DNA of 8,987 nt from T1Sed10-7 sp046540855 (lineage in GTDB: Bacteria; Actinomycetota; Nitriliruptoria; Nitriliruptorales; Nitriliruptoraceae): assembly GCA_046540855.1 (NCBI GenBank), contig JBKHEJ010000111.1, positions 1-8,987 on the forward strand, given 5' to 3'. The notes under the pieces are model-generated. The model had not been told where the DNA came from, ran no database searches, and saw only the letters and a list, made by a program, of their open reading frames with translations. Position 1 is the first letter of the stretch; each line of letters starts with the position of its first letter. Below are positions 1 through 7,858 of the stretch, piece by piece. Position numbers and translations under genes: made by a program.

Positions 1-7
1 ATACCCC

Positions 8-1651
8 GTGCCCCGACTCGCCCTGCGCCGCTGGCAGAAGGAAGCGCTGGACGCCTTCGAGGCCGCGAGCCGGCGCGACTTCCTGGCGGTGGCCACCCCC
101 GGGGCGGGGAAGACGACCTTCGCGCTGACCGCGGCGGTGCGTGACCTCGCCCGCCACCCGCACCGGCGGGTCGTGGTGGTGACCCCGACCCAGCACCTCA
201 AGCACCAGTGGAGCGAGGCCGCCGCGTCCTTCGGGCTCCACCTCGAGTCCTCCTGGTCCTCCGCCGAGCCCTTCCCGGCGGACATGCACGGGGTGGCGGT
301 CACCTACCAGCAGGTCGCCGCGGCACCGAAGGCGCTGCGTGGGCCGTCCGACGACGCCTTCGTGGTGCTCGACGAGCTGCACCATGCGGGCGCGGAGCGG
401 GCCTGGGGGGACGGGGTCGCCTGGGCCTTCGAGGCGGCCGCCCGGCGGCTCGCGCTGTCCGGCACCCCCTTCCGCAGCGACACGAACCCGATCCCCTTCG
501 TGACCTACGGCCCGACCGACGAGCAGCCGTGGATCGAGGCCGACGAGGCCGCCCCCGACCACGTCTACGGCTACGGCGACGCCCTGCGCGACGGCGGGGT
601 GGTCCGCCCGGTGTTCTTCCCCCGGCTCGGGGGCCAGATGGAGTGGACCGCGCCCGACGGCACCGCGATGTCGGCGACCTTCGACGACCCCCTCGACCGG
701 ACCGGGACCTCGCAGCGGCTGCGCACGGCGCTCTCCCCGGACGGCGAGTGGCTGCCGACGGTGCTCGACCAGGCCCACGAGCAGCTCGTGCGGCTGCGCG
801 AGCAGCAGCCGGATGCCGGGGCGCTGGCGATCGCCATCGACCGCGAGCACGCCCAGGCCGTCGCGCGGCTGCTACGGCAACGGCACGGGGTACGGCCCGC
901 CGTGGTGACCTCGGACGAGGCGGACGCCTCCGAGCGGATCGCGGCCTTCGCCGCCTCGCGCGAGCCGTGGATCGTGGCGGTGCGCATGGTGTCGGAGGGG
1001 GTGGACATCCCGCGGCTCAGGGTCGGGGTGTACGCGACCACGACGGCGACCGAGCTGTTCTTCCGCCAGGCGGTGGGCCGGCTGGTGCGCTGGCAGGCCG
1101 GGCAGCGCCGACAGAAGGCGTTCATGTTCCTCCCGGACGACCCCCGTCTGCGCACCTACGCCGCGCAGCTCGCCGAGTCCCGCACCCACTCGCTCAGGCG
1201 GCGGGAGCAGGACGGGGACCAGCCGAGCGTGGAGCTGGACCAGCTCGACCAGGCCGGGGGCGAGGATCAGCTCTCGCTGTTCCAGGCCATCTCCGCGACC
1301 CCGCTCGGGGGTGAGGCCGGCGGGGTGTTCGACGACGCCCATCCGGAGGATCTCATCGTCGACGACGCGACGGCGCTGACGCTGGAGATCGAGCTCGCGG
1401 CACCCCCGCCGCTGGCCGGCGCCGGGCAGCAGGCACGCACCCTGACCGTCTCCCGCGCCCAGCTGAAGCGCGAGGTCCGCCAGGAGAACACCGACCGGGT
1501 CCGGATGCTGACCCACCTGACGGGCCTGACCCCGGAGGTGGTCAACGCGCGGCTCAACCAGGAGGTCGGGATCAGCTCCATCAGCGAGGCGAGCCTCGCC
1601 CAGCTCCAGCAGCGCCGACGGGTCGCCGATCGCTGGATCGACCGTGCCTGA
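8..1651 (+). CDS. DEAD/DEAH-type superfamily 2 helicase (ATP-dependent nucleic acid translocase)
   Basis: This cytoplasmic SF2 helicase should couple ATP hydrolysis to remodelling of DNA or RNA; the substrate cannot be told from sequence. Motifs appear in the expected order: a Q-motif-like RRWQKEAL (7-14), Walker A TPGAGKTT (30-37), motif Ia VVTPTQHLKHQW (57-68), Walker B DELHH (122-126), motif III SGTPFRSD (151-158), motif V SEGVDIP (329-335) and motif VI QAVGRLVRW (354-362) with its arginines. RecA-like domain 1 spans about 1-200 and domain 2 about 250-390. A charged linker (395-450) leads to a helical C-terminal region (475-547). The architecture resembles the Ssl2/type III restriction helicase subunit group, but no nuclease or methylase lies beside it. 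The GTG at 8 is the first start visible and has no room for a ribosome site in the window, so the true start may lie further left. The Fur-family gene follows on the same strand. Confidence 0.88.
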   Translation: MPRLALRRWQKEALDAFEAASRRDFLAVATPGAGKTTFALTAAVRDLARHPHRRVVVVTPTQHLKHQWSEAAASFGLHLESSWSSAEPFPADMHGVAVTYQQVAAAPKALRGPSDDAFVVLDELHHAGAERAWGDGVAWAFEAAARRLALSGTPFRSDTNPIPFVTYGPTDEQPWIEADEAAPDHVYGYGDALRDGGVVRPVFFPRLGGQMEWTAPDGTAMSATFDDPLDRTGTSQRLRTALSPDGEWLPTVLDQAHEQLVRLREQQPDAGALAIAIDREHAQAVARLLRQRHGVRPAVVTSDEADASERIAAFAASREPWIVAVRMVSEGVDIPRLRVGVYATTTATELFFRQAVGRLVRWQAGQRRQKAFMFLPDDPRLRTYAAQLAESRTHSLRRREQDGDQPSVELDQLDQAGGEDQLSLFQAISATPLGGEAGGVFDDAHPEDLIVDDATALTLEIELAAPPPLAGAGQQARTLTVSRAQLKREVRQENTDRVRMLTHLTGLTPEVVNARLNQEVGISSISEASLAQLQQRRRVADRWIDRA

Positions 1652-1670
1652 GCTGGGGCCGGTCCCTGCC

Positions 1671-1676
1671 TACCCT
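1671..1676 (+). promoter_or_regulatory. Candidate -10 box (TACCCT) giving a leaderless transcript
   Basis: TACCCT fits the actinobacterial TANNNT -10 pattern and sits exactly 6 bases before the ATG at 1683, so the predicted first transcribed base is the A of the start codon. No Shine-Dalgarno sequence lies in the gap. A weak -35 match (CTGAGC, 1648-1653) is 17 bases upstream and overlaps the helicase stop codon. The inference rests on spacing and motif only. Confidence 0.45.
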
Positions 1677-1682
1677 GGTGGT

Positions 1683-2111
1683 ATGGAGGAGACGACCGAG
1701 ACCGATCTGGCGGCGGTCCTGCGCGCCCACGGCCACCGCGTGACCCGGCCGCGACTGGCCGTGTGGGCCACGCTGCGGGAGGGCGGCGAGCACCTGACCG
1801 CCGAGGAGGTGACCGCGCGCGCCCACGCGGCCGGCAGCGAGGTCGATGTCGCGTCGGTCTACCGGACCCTCGACCTGCTCGAGGAGCTCGGGCTGGTGCG
1901 TAGCAGCCGGCTGGGCGACGTGGACGCGAGCCGGTGGGAGCTGGCCCACCCCGACGAGCACTTCCACCTCGTCTGCACCGTGTGCGGCGCGGTGGACCAC
2001 CACGTCGGCTCGCTCGTCGCGCAGATCCGTGAGCACCTCGACCAGGGCCACGGGTTCGGGGTCGACGAGGTGGAGCTCACCGTCCGCGGCCGGTGCGCCC
2101 GCTGCCGCTGA
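1683..2111 (+). CDS. Fur-family transcriptional repressor
   Basis: The 142-residue product is a cytoplasmic DNA-binding repressor of the Fur/Zur/PerR/Nur family, usual length for the family. The N-terminal winged helix covers about 8-85, with RVTRPRLAVW (19-28) and the recognition-helix region VDVASVYRTLDLLEELGLV (54-72), a hallmark of the family. The metal-binding dimerisation domain follows: HFHLVC (93-98) gives His93 and His95, while Cys98/Cys101 and Cys138/Cys141 form the two CxxC pairs of the usual structural zinc site. Which metal or signal it senses cannot be decided; no catalase, peroxidase or metal transporter gene is adjacent. I chose the ATG at 1683 over an in-frame GTG at 1644, because the 13 extra residues look non-coding and overlap the helicase stop, and because the -10 box at 1671-1676 fits a leaderless start here. 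Confidence 0.9.
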   Translation: MEETTETDLAAVLRAHGHRVTRPRLAVWATLREGGEHLTAEEVTARAHAAGSEVDVASVYRTLDLLEELGLVRSSRLGDVDASRWELAHPDEHFHLVCTVCGAVDHHVGSLVAQIREHLDQGHGFGVDEVELTVRGRCARCR

Positions 2112-2151
2112 CGGGCCGGTGCGCCGCCTCCGGCGGCCCGGTACCCGGGCC
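2112..2151. terminator. GC-rich hairpin cluster between convergent genes
   Basis: The short gap between two convergent stop codons is filled by inverted repeats. GCCGCC (2123-2128) pairs with GGCGGC (2132-2137) around a 3-base loop. CGGGCC (2112-2117) can pair with GGCCCG (2135-2140), which can instead pair with a second CGGGCC (2146-2151) around a 5-base loop. There is no T-tract on either strand, so this would be an atypical bidirectional terminator, as is common in GC-rich genomes. Confidence 0.35.
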
Positions 2152-2162
2152 GAGCTCCGGCG

Positions 2163-4115
2163 TCAGTGCGGCACGGCCACGATCACGGTCCGTCCGCCGG
2201 CGGCCCGGGCCAGACGGCGGGCCCCTCTGCCGAGCCGGCTCTTGACCGGCGGCACCCCCGTCAGGACGACGTCGCCCGGCTGCAGGAGACGGTTGAGCCG
2301 GCCCACGACCCCCGGGACGGTGATGAGCTCCACGTCGGAGGCGACCCCCCAACCGGCCAGCTGGGGCTGGACCCGCTCGGCACCAGCCTCGCTGAGGATG
2401 ACCAGCTCGACCTCGGCCTGACGTGCCAGACGGTGCCCGATCTCGAAGGCCAGCACGGTGCCACGGAACCCCTCCGGTTCCACGTCCTCGTCGGTGACCA
2501 CCACCACGACCCGGCGGGTCGCGTCGTCCTCGCCGGGACGGCACACCAGCACCGGCACCGGGCTCTGGGAGACGATCTGGTCGATGGTGGAGCCGAACAG
2601 CCCCTCGCGCCGGTTGGCGTACCCCTTCCACCCCATCACCAGGCAGGTGCCGGCCTGCTCCACGACGGTGTGCAGGACCCCGCTGGTGGTGGTGGCATCG
2701 ATCCGGACCGAGGTGGTGACCTCCGAGCCCGCCTTCAACGCCGTCTGCTCGGCGCTCGCCGCGAGCTGTCGGTGCGCCCGGAGCTGATCGGGGCGGGCAT
2801 CGAAGGGCAGCACGTTGACCGCCACGACCGCACCGCTGTCGGCGGCGGCCACCTGCGCGCCGACCCGGACCAGGGGACCCACCGTGCGCGGGTTGGACAC
2901 CGGGACGACGACCCGGCTGCCGAGCGGCGCCTCGAGGTGCTCGGGGACCGGGACCTGCGGGGCCGCCCGGTCCCCGGTCAGCCCCGCGAGCAGGGCCGTG
3001 ACCAGGATCACGAGCACGACCGCGTTGACGACCTCAGACCCGACCAGGCCCAGCTCCTCGGCGACGATGACCGCGGCCAGAGCCCCGGCTGCCTGCCCGA
3101 CCGACAACGAGAACATCACCCCGCGCTCGGCCCGTGAGACCCCCATGAACCGGCCGGACCCCTCGGCCGCGAGCCACTTCGACGCGACCTCGGCCGCCAC
3201 GAAGGCGCCGCCGAGCATCAGGGTCCGCGGGTCGGTGAGCAGGGCCACCGGGTCGAGCATCATGCCGGTGGAGATCAGGAACGCGGGGATGAACACGCTC
3301 TGGCCGAGCACCCGGACCCGGTCCTCGATGACCGTGCCGGAGGGCACGAACCCGTTGAAGGCGAGTCCGGCGAGGAACGCACCGACGATCGGCTCGATGC
3401 CGATCAGGTTCGCGAGCCCCGCGGCGATGCCCATCCCGGACAGCAGGTAGGTCAAGCGGACCTGTCGGTCCTGCCCGAGACCGGTGAAGAACCAGCGGGT
3501 GATGCGCGGGACCCAGACCAGCATCAGGACCAGGTAGCCGGCCAGTCCGAGGGTGAACAGCAGCCAGAACCCGGCCCCGGTGTCACCGCGAGCGCCAGCG
3601 GCCGCCACCGCCAGCACCAGCAGCGCGAGGACCGTCGACAGCAGGGTGGCCCCGAGCGTGGCGGTGACCGCCCGGTTCTTGGTCAGGTCGAACCGGACGA
3701 TCGTCGGGTAGCTGAGCAGGGTGTGGGTGGTCAGCGCCGTCCCGAGGATGAGCGCGGCCGCCCACCCGAGCCCGAACGCCAGAGCCACCGCGGTCACCAT
3801 CACCATCGGGAGCACGAAGGTGGCGATCCCGAACACCACCGAGTCGCGGCGGCGCTTGGTGAACCCCTGCATGTCGAGGTCGAGGCCGCCCTGGAACATC
3901 AGGTAGAGCAGCCCGATGTAGCCGATGGTCTCGATGAAGGTGTTCTGGTCGATGATCCCGGTGACGTTGGGGCCGACGAGCATGCCAGCGACCACCAGGC
4001 CGATGACCCCGGGCAGACGGACCCGTTCGGCCAGCAGCGGGCCGAGCAGCACGAGCACGAACAGGACGACGAAGACGGCACCCGGCTCGGTCAGCGGGAG
4101 GAGCCCGTCCAGCAC
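2163..4115 (-). CDS. CPA2-type cation/proton antiporter with two C-terminal UspA-like domains
   Basis: This 650-residue inner-membrane protein should exchange Na+ or K+ for H+. About twelve hydrophobic helices occupy residues 11-381 and match the Na_H_Exchanger fold, including LAERVRLPGVIGLVVAGMLV (28-47), ALTTHTLLSYP (127-137) and FIPAFLISTGMMLD (275-288). The cytoplasmic tail holds two universal stress protein folds. The first (about 398-529) keeps the ATP-binding pattern G-2X-G-9X-G(S/T) at Gly495, Gly498 and Gly508-Ser509; the second (about 534-650) has lost it. In the helix after NRAVTATLGA (147-156), where related antiporters usually read TIITD, this protein reads TLLST, so the expected aspartate is Thr161. 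The GTG at 4115 is preferred because AGGAGG lies 4 bases upstream; a GTG at 4157 would add 14 non-conserved residues and lacks a clear ribosome site. prfC lies upstream on the same strand. Confidence 0.85.
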   Translation of the reverse strand: MLDGLLPLTEPGAVFVVLFVLVLLGPLLAERVRLPGVIGLVVAGMLVGPNVTGIIDQNTFIETIGYIGLLYLMFQGGLDLDMQGFTKRRRDSVVFGIATFVLPMVMVTAVALAFGLGWAAALILGTALTTHTLLSYPTIVRFDLTKNRAVTATLGATLLSTVLALLVLAVAAAGARGDTGAGFWLLFTLGLAGYLVLMLVWVPRITRWFFTGLGQDRQVRLTYLLSGMGIAAGLANLIGIEPIVGAFLAGLAFNGFVPSGTVIEDRVRVLGQSVFIPAFLISTGMMLDPVALLTDPRTLMLGGAFVAAEVASKWLAAEGSGRFMGVSRAERGVMFSLSVGQAAGALAAVIVAEELGLVGSEVVNAVVLVILVTALLAGLTGDRAAPQVPVPEHLEAPLGSRVVVPVSNPRTVGPLVRVGAQVAAADSGAVVAVNVLPFDARPDQLRAHRQLAASAEQTALKAGSEVTTSVRIDATTTSGVLHTVVEQAGTCLVMGWKGYANRREGLFGSTIDQIVSQSPVPVLVCRPGEDDATRRVVVVVTDEDVEPEGFRGTVLAFEIGHRLARQAEVELVILSEAGAERVQPQLAGWGVASDVELITVPGVVGRLNRLLQPGDVVLTGVPPVKSRLGRGARRLARAAGGRTVIVAVPH

Positions 4116-4119
4116 CACC

Positions 4120-4125
4120 CCTCCT
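4120..4125 (-). promoter_or_regulatory. Ribosome binding site AGGAGG that decides the antiporter start
   Basis: A full AGGAGG on the minus strand lies 4 bases before the GTG at 4115 and 1 base before another GTG at 4118. The longer reading frame from 4157 would place this perfect site inside the coding region, while its own upstream sequence has only a weak GGCGGGCG. Confidence 0.5.
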
Positions 4126-4187
4126 GCCTCCGGCGCGGGGACCCGGGAGCTCGTCACGGTCGCCCGCCGCGGGCCGACGGGGCGCGG

Positions 4188-4193
4188 AGCGTA
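4188..4193 (-). promoter_or_regulatory. Candidate -10 box (TACGCT) for the antiporter gene
   Basis: TACGCT on the minus strand fits TANNNT and predicts a transcript starting near 4181, inside the gap after prfC. No convincing -35 is visible. The same hexamer is upstream of the LCP gene at 5956-5961. If real, the antiporter can be expressed without prfC. Confidence 0.28.
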
Positions 4194-4248
4194 GCGGCGA
4201 GCGGGCCGAGCCAGAGCGGACGTGCCCTGGTGGCGGTGGAGCGAGCTC

Positions 4249-5805
<1,557 letters not shown>

Positions 5806-5811
5806 GAGCAG

Positions 5812-5816
5812 CTCCT
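5812..5816 (-). promoter_or_regulatory. Ribosome binding site AGGAG of prfC
   Basis: AGGAG on the minus strand is 6 bases before the GTG at 5805. It argues against the ATG at 5907, which would add 34 residues of low-complexity, non-RF3-like sequence. Confidence 0.7.
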
Positions 5817-5872
5817 GCAGGACGACGGCGCCGGCTGGCGAGGGGAAGGCCGGGCGGCACCGACCACACCCG

Positions 5873-5878
5873 ACGGTA
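5873..5878 (-). promoter_or_regulatory. Candidate -10 box (TACCGT) for prfC
   Basis: TACCGT on the minus strand fits TANNNT and would start a transcript near 5866 with a leader of about 60 bases. No good -35 element is visible. It lies in the divergent region shared with the LCP gene and would overlap the coding region if the 5907 start were used. Confidence 0.3.
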
Positions 5879-5955
5879 CCGCACCCCGATGTCGCCTCCA
5901 CGGCCACCCCCGACGTCCGGACGACCCCGAACCGACCGGTCCACCCTGAGCGGCG

Positions 5956-5961
5956 TACGCT
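5956..5961 (+). promoter_or_regulatory. Candidate -10 box (TACGCT) for the LCP gene
   Basis: TACGCT fits TANNNT and predicts a start near 5968, giving a leader of about 32 bases that includes the ribosome site GGTGGAG (5985-5991), 8 bases before the ATG at 6000. The -35 region is not recognisable. Confidence 0.33.
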
Positions 5962-5999
5962 GGCAGACGGACCGAACCCGAGGGGGTGGAGCGCGCCAC

Positions 6000-7247
6000 A
6001 TGACGATGCGGGAACCTGCTGCCGATCAGGCAGCCGTCGCCGCGCCGAGGTCCGGTCGGGGTTTCCTCGTGCTGCGCGTCCTCGGCGGCGCCACGATCGT
6101 GGCGCTGTTCTCGCTCGCCGTCCTCTCCGGGGTCGTCCTGGCGCTGGACGGCTCGCTCACCCGCGTCGAGGTGGATGGGCTCGGCGACCAGACGACGCTG
6201 GAGCCACCGGACCCGCAGAGCAGCGACGACACGACCGCGAGCGGCGACCCGAGCGCCGACCCGGATCCCGACCCCGCCAACGAGCCGCGCAGCTCCGACG
6301 TGGAACCGGTCACCGTGCTGCTGCTGGCCTCCGACAGCCGTGAGGTGCTCACAGAGGCCGAGCGTGAGGAGCTCGGCACCGGGATGGCGTACGGCGAGCG
6401 CACCGAGGTGGTCGCCCTGGCCCGGCTCGATGCGCAGGCCGACCGTCTGCGGACGGTGCACGTGCCGCGCGACACCGTGCTGCCCCTGTGCGACGGGAGC
6501 GAGGGCCGGGTCAACGCGGCCTACGGCGTCGGCGAGAGCAGCGGCGTCGGGGGCATCAGCTGCGTGGTGGAGACGCTGACCGAGTGGAGCGGGGTGCAGA
6601 TCGACCACGCCGTGATGGCGGACTTCCGCGGCTTCGTCGACATCGTCGATGCCATCGGTGGTGTGGAGCTCTACCTCGAGGAGGCGCTCTACGACCAGCG
6701 CGCCAACCTCGACCTGCAGGCCGGGTGCCAGGTGCTCGACGGCGCGGATGCGCTCGCCTTCGCCCGCGCCCGCGGCCTGGACGACGACTTCGGCCGCATC
6801 AGCCGCCAGCAGCGGCTCCTGACCGAACTGCGCGACCAGCTCAGCGAGGATGGGGTCCTCGGCGACCCGGTCAGCTCCCTGCGGCTGGCGGAGGCCGTGG
6901 CCTCCTCGCTGCAGATCGATGACTCGCTCACCCTCAACCGCATCCGGCAGCTCGTGACCGACCACCGCCGCACCGTGCAGCGCCCGCTGGACATGCGCAC
7001 CGTGCCGGGCACCCCGGACACCAGCGGCGAGGCGTGGCTGCTCCGGCCCGACGAGGAGGCGGCCGAGGCGCTGTTCACCTGGCTGCTCGAGGGCGACCCA
7101 GCGGCACCGGAGAGCGGGTCGGACACGGGCGACGCCTCCGGCGGGGAGGCGGACGAGGACGGTGGGGCCACGCAGGATGGCAGCACGCCGCCCGAGGACG
7201 ACCCGTCGCCACCTCCGGTGGGCTCCGAGCCGCAGCGCTGTGACTGA
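6000..7247 (+). CDS. LytR-CpsA-Psr (LCP) family cell-wall glycopolymer ligase
   Basis: LCP enzymes sit on the outer face of the membrane and transfer lipid-linked glycopolymers such as arabinogalactan, teichoic acid or capsule to peptidoglycan. The 415-residue product has a short cytoplasmic N-terminus, one membrane helix (about 21-48), a linker rich in Asp, Pro and Ser (63-100) and the LCP domain (about 103-275). Family signatures are LLLASDSR (107-114), VHVPRDTVL (153-161), GRVNAAYG (169-176), FRGFVDIVDAIGGVEL (209-224) and AFARARGLDDDFGRISRQQR (253-272), which carry the Arg and Asp residues that bind the pyrophosphate lipid. The C-terminal tail (364-415) is acidic and Gly/Ser/Pro-rich, with no LytR_C domain. 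Extracytoplasmic cysteines are Cys164, Cys188, Cys243 and Cys414. The ATG at 6000 follows GGTGGAG by 8 bases; the open frame continues to 5889 but reads as non-coding. The specific polymer is unknown. Confidence 0.92.
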   Translation: MTMREPAADQAAVAAPRSGRGFLVLRVLGGATIVALFSLAVLSGVVLALDGSLTRVEVDGLGDQTTLEPPDPQSSDDTTASGDPSADPDPDPANEPRSSDVEPVTVLLLASDSREVLTEAEREELGTGMAYGERTEVVALARLDAQADRLRTVHVPRDTVLPLCDGSEGRVNAAYGVGESSGVGGISCVVETLTEWSGVQIDHAVMADFRGFVDIVDAIGGVELYLEEALYDQRANLDLQAGCQVLDGADALAFARARGLDDDFGRISRQQRLLTELRDQLSEDGVLGDPVSSLRLAEAVASSLQIDDSLTLNRIRQLVTDHRRTVQRPLDMRTVPGTPDTSGEAWLLRPDEEAAEALFTWLLEGDPAAPESGSDTGDASGGEADEDGGATQDGSTPPEDDPSPPPVGSEPQRCD

Positions 7248-7267
7248 CCCGCTCAGCGGCAGGCGGG
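7248..7267. terminator. Small hairpin at the LCP/nuclease convergent junction
   Basis: CCCGC (7248-7252) can pair with GCGGG (7263-7267), and CCGC/GCGG can form a tighter hairpin over the nuclease stop codon. No T-tract follows on either strand. With only 5 bases between the stop codons, any terminator must overlap coding sequence. Confidence 0.2.
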
Positions 7268-7855
7268 ACCGTGCACGCCGAGCCGTGCGTCGATAGCGCG
7301 CTGCTCCGCCGCGACGATGCGCGCGTGGAAGCGGTCGTTGGGCGGGAACAGCACGGCGGTCGCGAACCCCTCCGCGGCGAGCACCTCCGCGACGAACACG
7401 CCGTCGGCCGACCACACCGCCCTCAGCGGACGGTCGTAGCGGTCGCGATCCTCGCGGTCCGCCGCGACGTACACCACGTCACCGACCGCGAGCAGCTCCT
7501 CGAGCCGCTCGGCCGCCTCGACCGCGAGGCACCCCCCGCGCCGCCCGTCCCGCGGCAGCTCCGGTGCGTCGATGTTGAGCAGGCGGACCCGGACCGACGG
7601 CTCGGCCCCCAGCCCGCTGCGCGGTCCGGGCTGCAGCCGGACGGTGTCACCGTCCACGACCCGCTCGAGCCGGGCTGCCTCGGCGTCCGCAGGCAGCCCC
7701 GCGGGACGCTGTTGGCCGGCGCCAGGCTCACCCGATCCGGACGAGGGTGCCGTGAGCGGGGCGGGGCCGACGCCACAGGCCACCAGGACGACCGCGAGCA
7801 TCGCGGCGAGGAGCCGGCGGCCGCGCGCGGGACGACGGCGGCGGGCCTGCAGCAC
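7253..7855 (-). CDS. Staphylococcal-nuclease-like (thermonuclease family) lipoprotein
   Basis: This is a probable exported, membrane-anchored, Ca2+-dependent nuclease acting on extracellular DNA or RNA. The 200-residue product starts with an Arg-rich n-region (5-14), a hydrophobic segment (15-26) and a lipobox LVAC with Cys27 as lipid-modified residue. A spacer rich in Gly, Ser and Pro (28-58) precedes the SNase fold (about 62-196). The residues matching the S. aureus nuclease active site are all visible: DGDTV (68-72) with Asp70, VRLLNIDAPE (90-99) with Arg91, Asp96 and Glu99, and RYDRPL (139-144) with Arg142. LAAEGFATAVLF (159-170) and RARLGVHG-like RLGVHG (191-196) complete the fold. Cys109 and Cys199 could form a disulfide. 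The GTG at 7855 is 3 bases after the stop of the ParB-like gene, pointing to translational coupling; a Met at residue 19 would lose the basic n-region. Confidence 0.88.
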   Translation of the reverse strand: MLQARRRRPARGRRLLAAMLAVVLVACGVGPAPLTAPSSGSGEPGAGQQRPAGLPADAEAARLERVVDGDTVRLQPGPRSGLGAEPSVRVRLLNIDAPELPRDGRRGGCLAVEAAERLEELLAVGDVVYVAADREDRDRYDRPLRAVWSADGVFVAEVLAAEGFATAVLFPPNDRFHARIVAAEQRAIDARLGVHGPACR

Positions 7856-7858
7856 CCG

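Noticed and set aside
208..1314. Second plus-strand frame inside the helicase gene
   Set aside because: Arg/Gly/Ala-rich frame shadow with no domain, while the helicase frame has all SF2 motifs.
8..1651. Helicase as part of a restriction or phage-defence system
   Set aside because: No nuclease, methylase, or other defence gene is next to it in the window; the downstream gene is a Fur-family regulator. The left neighbour is not visible, so this stays open but unsupported.
2166..3137. Plus-strand open frame opposite the antiporter
   Set aside because: His/Asp/Arg-rich translation typical of antisense to membrane and Usp coding sequence; no start signal or domain.
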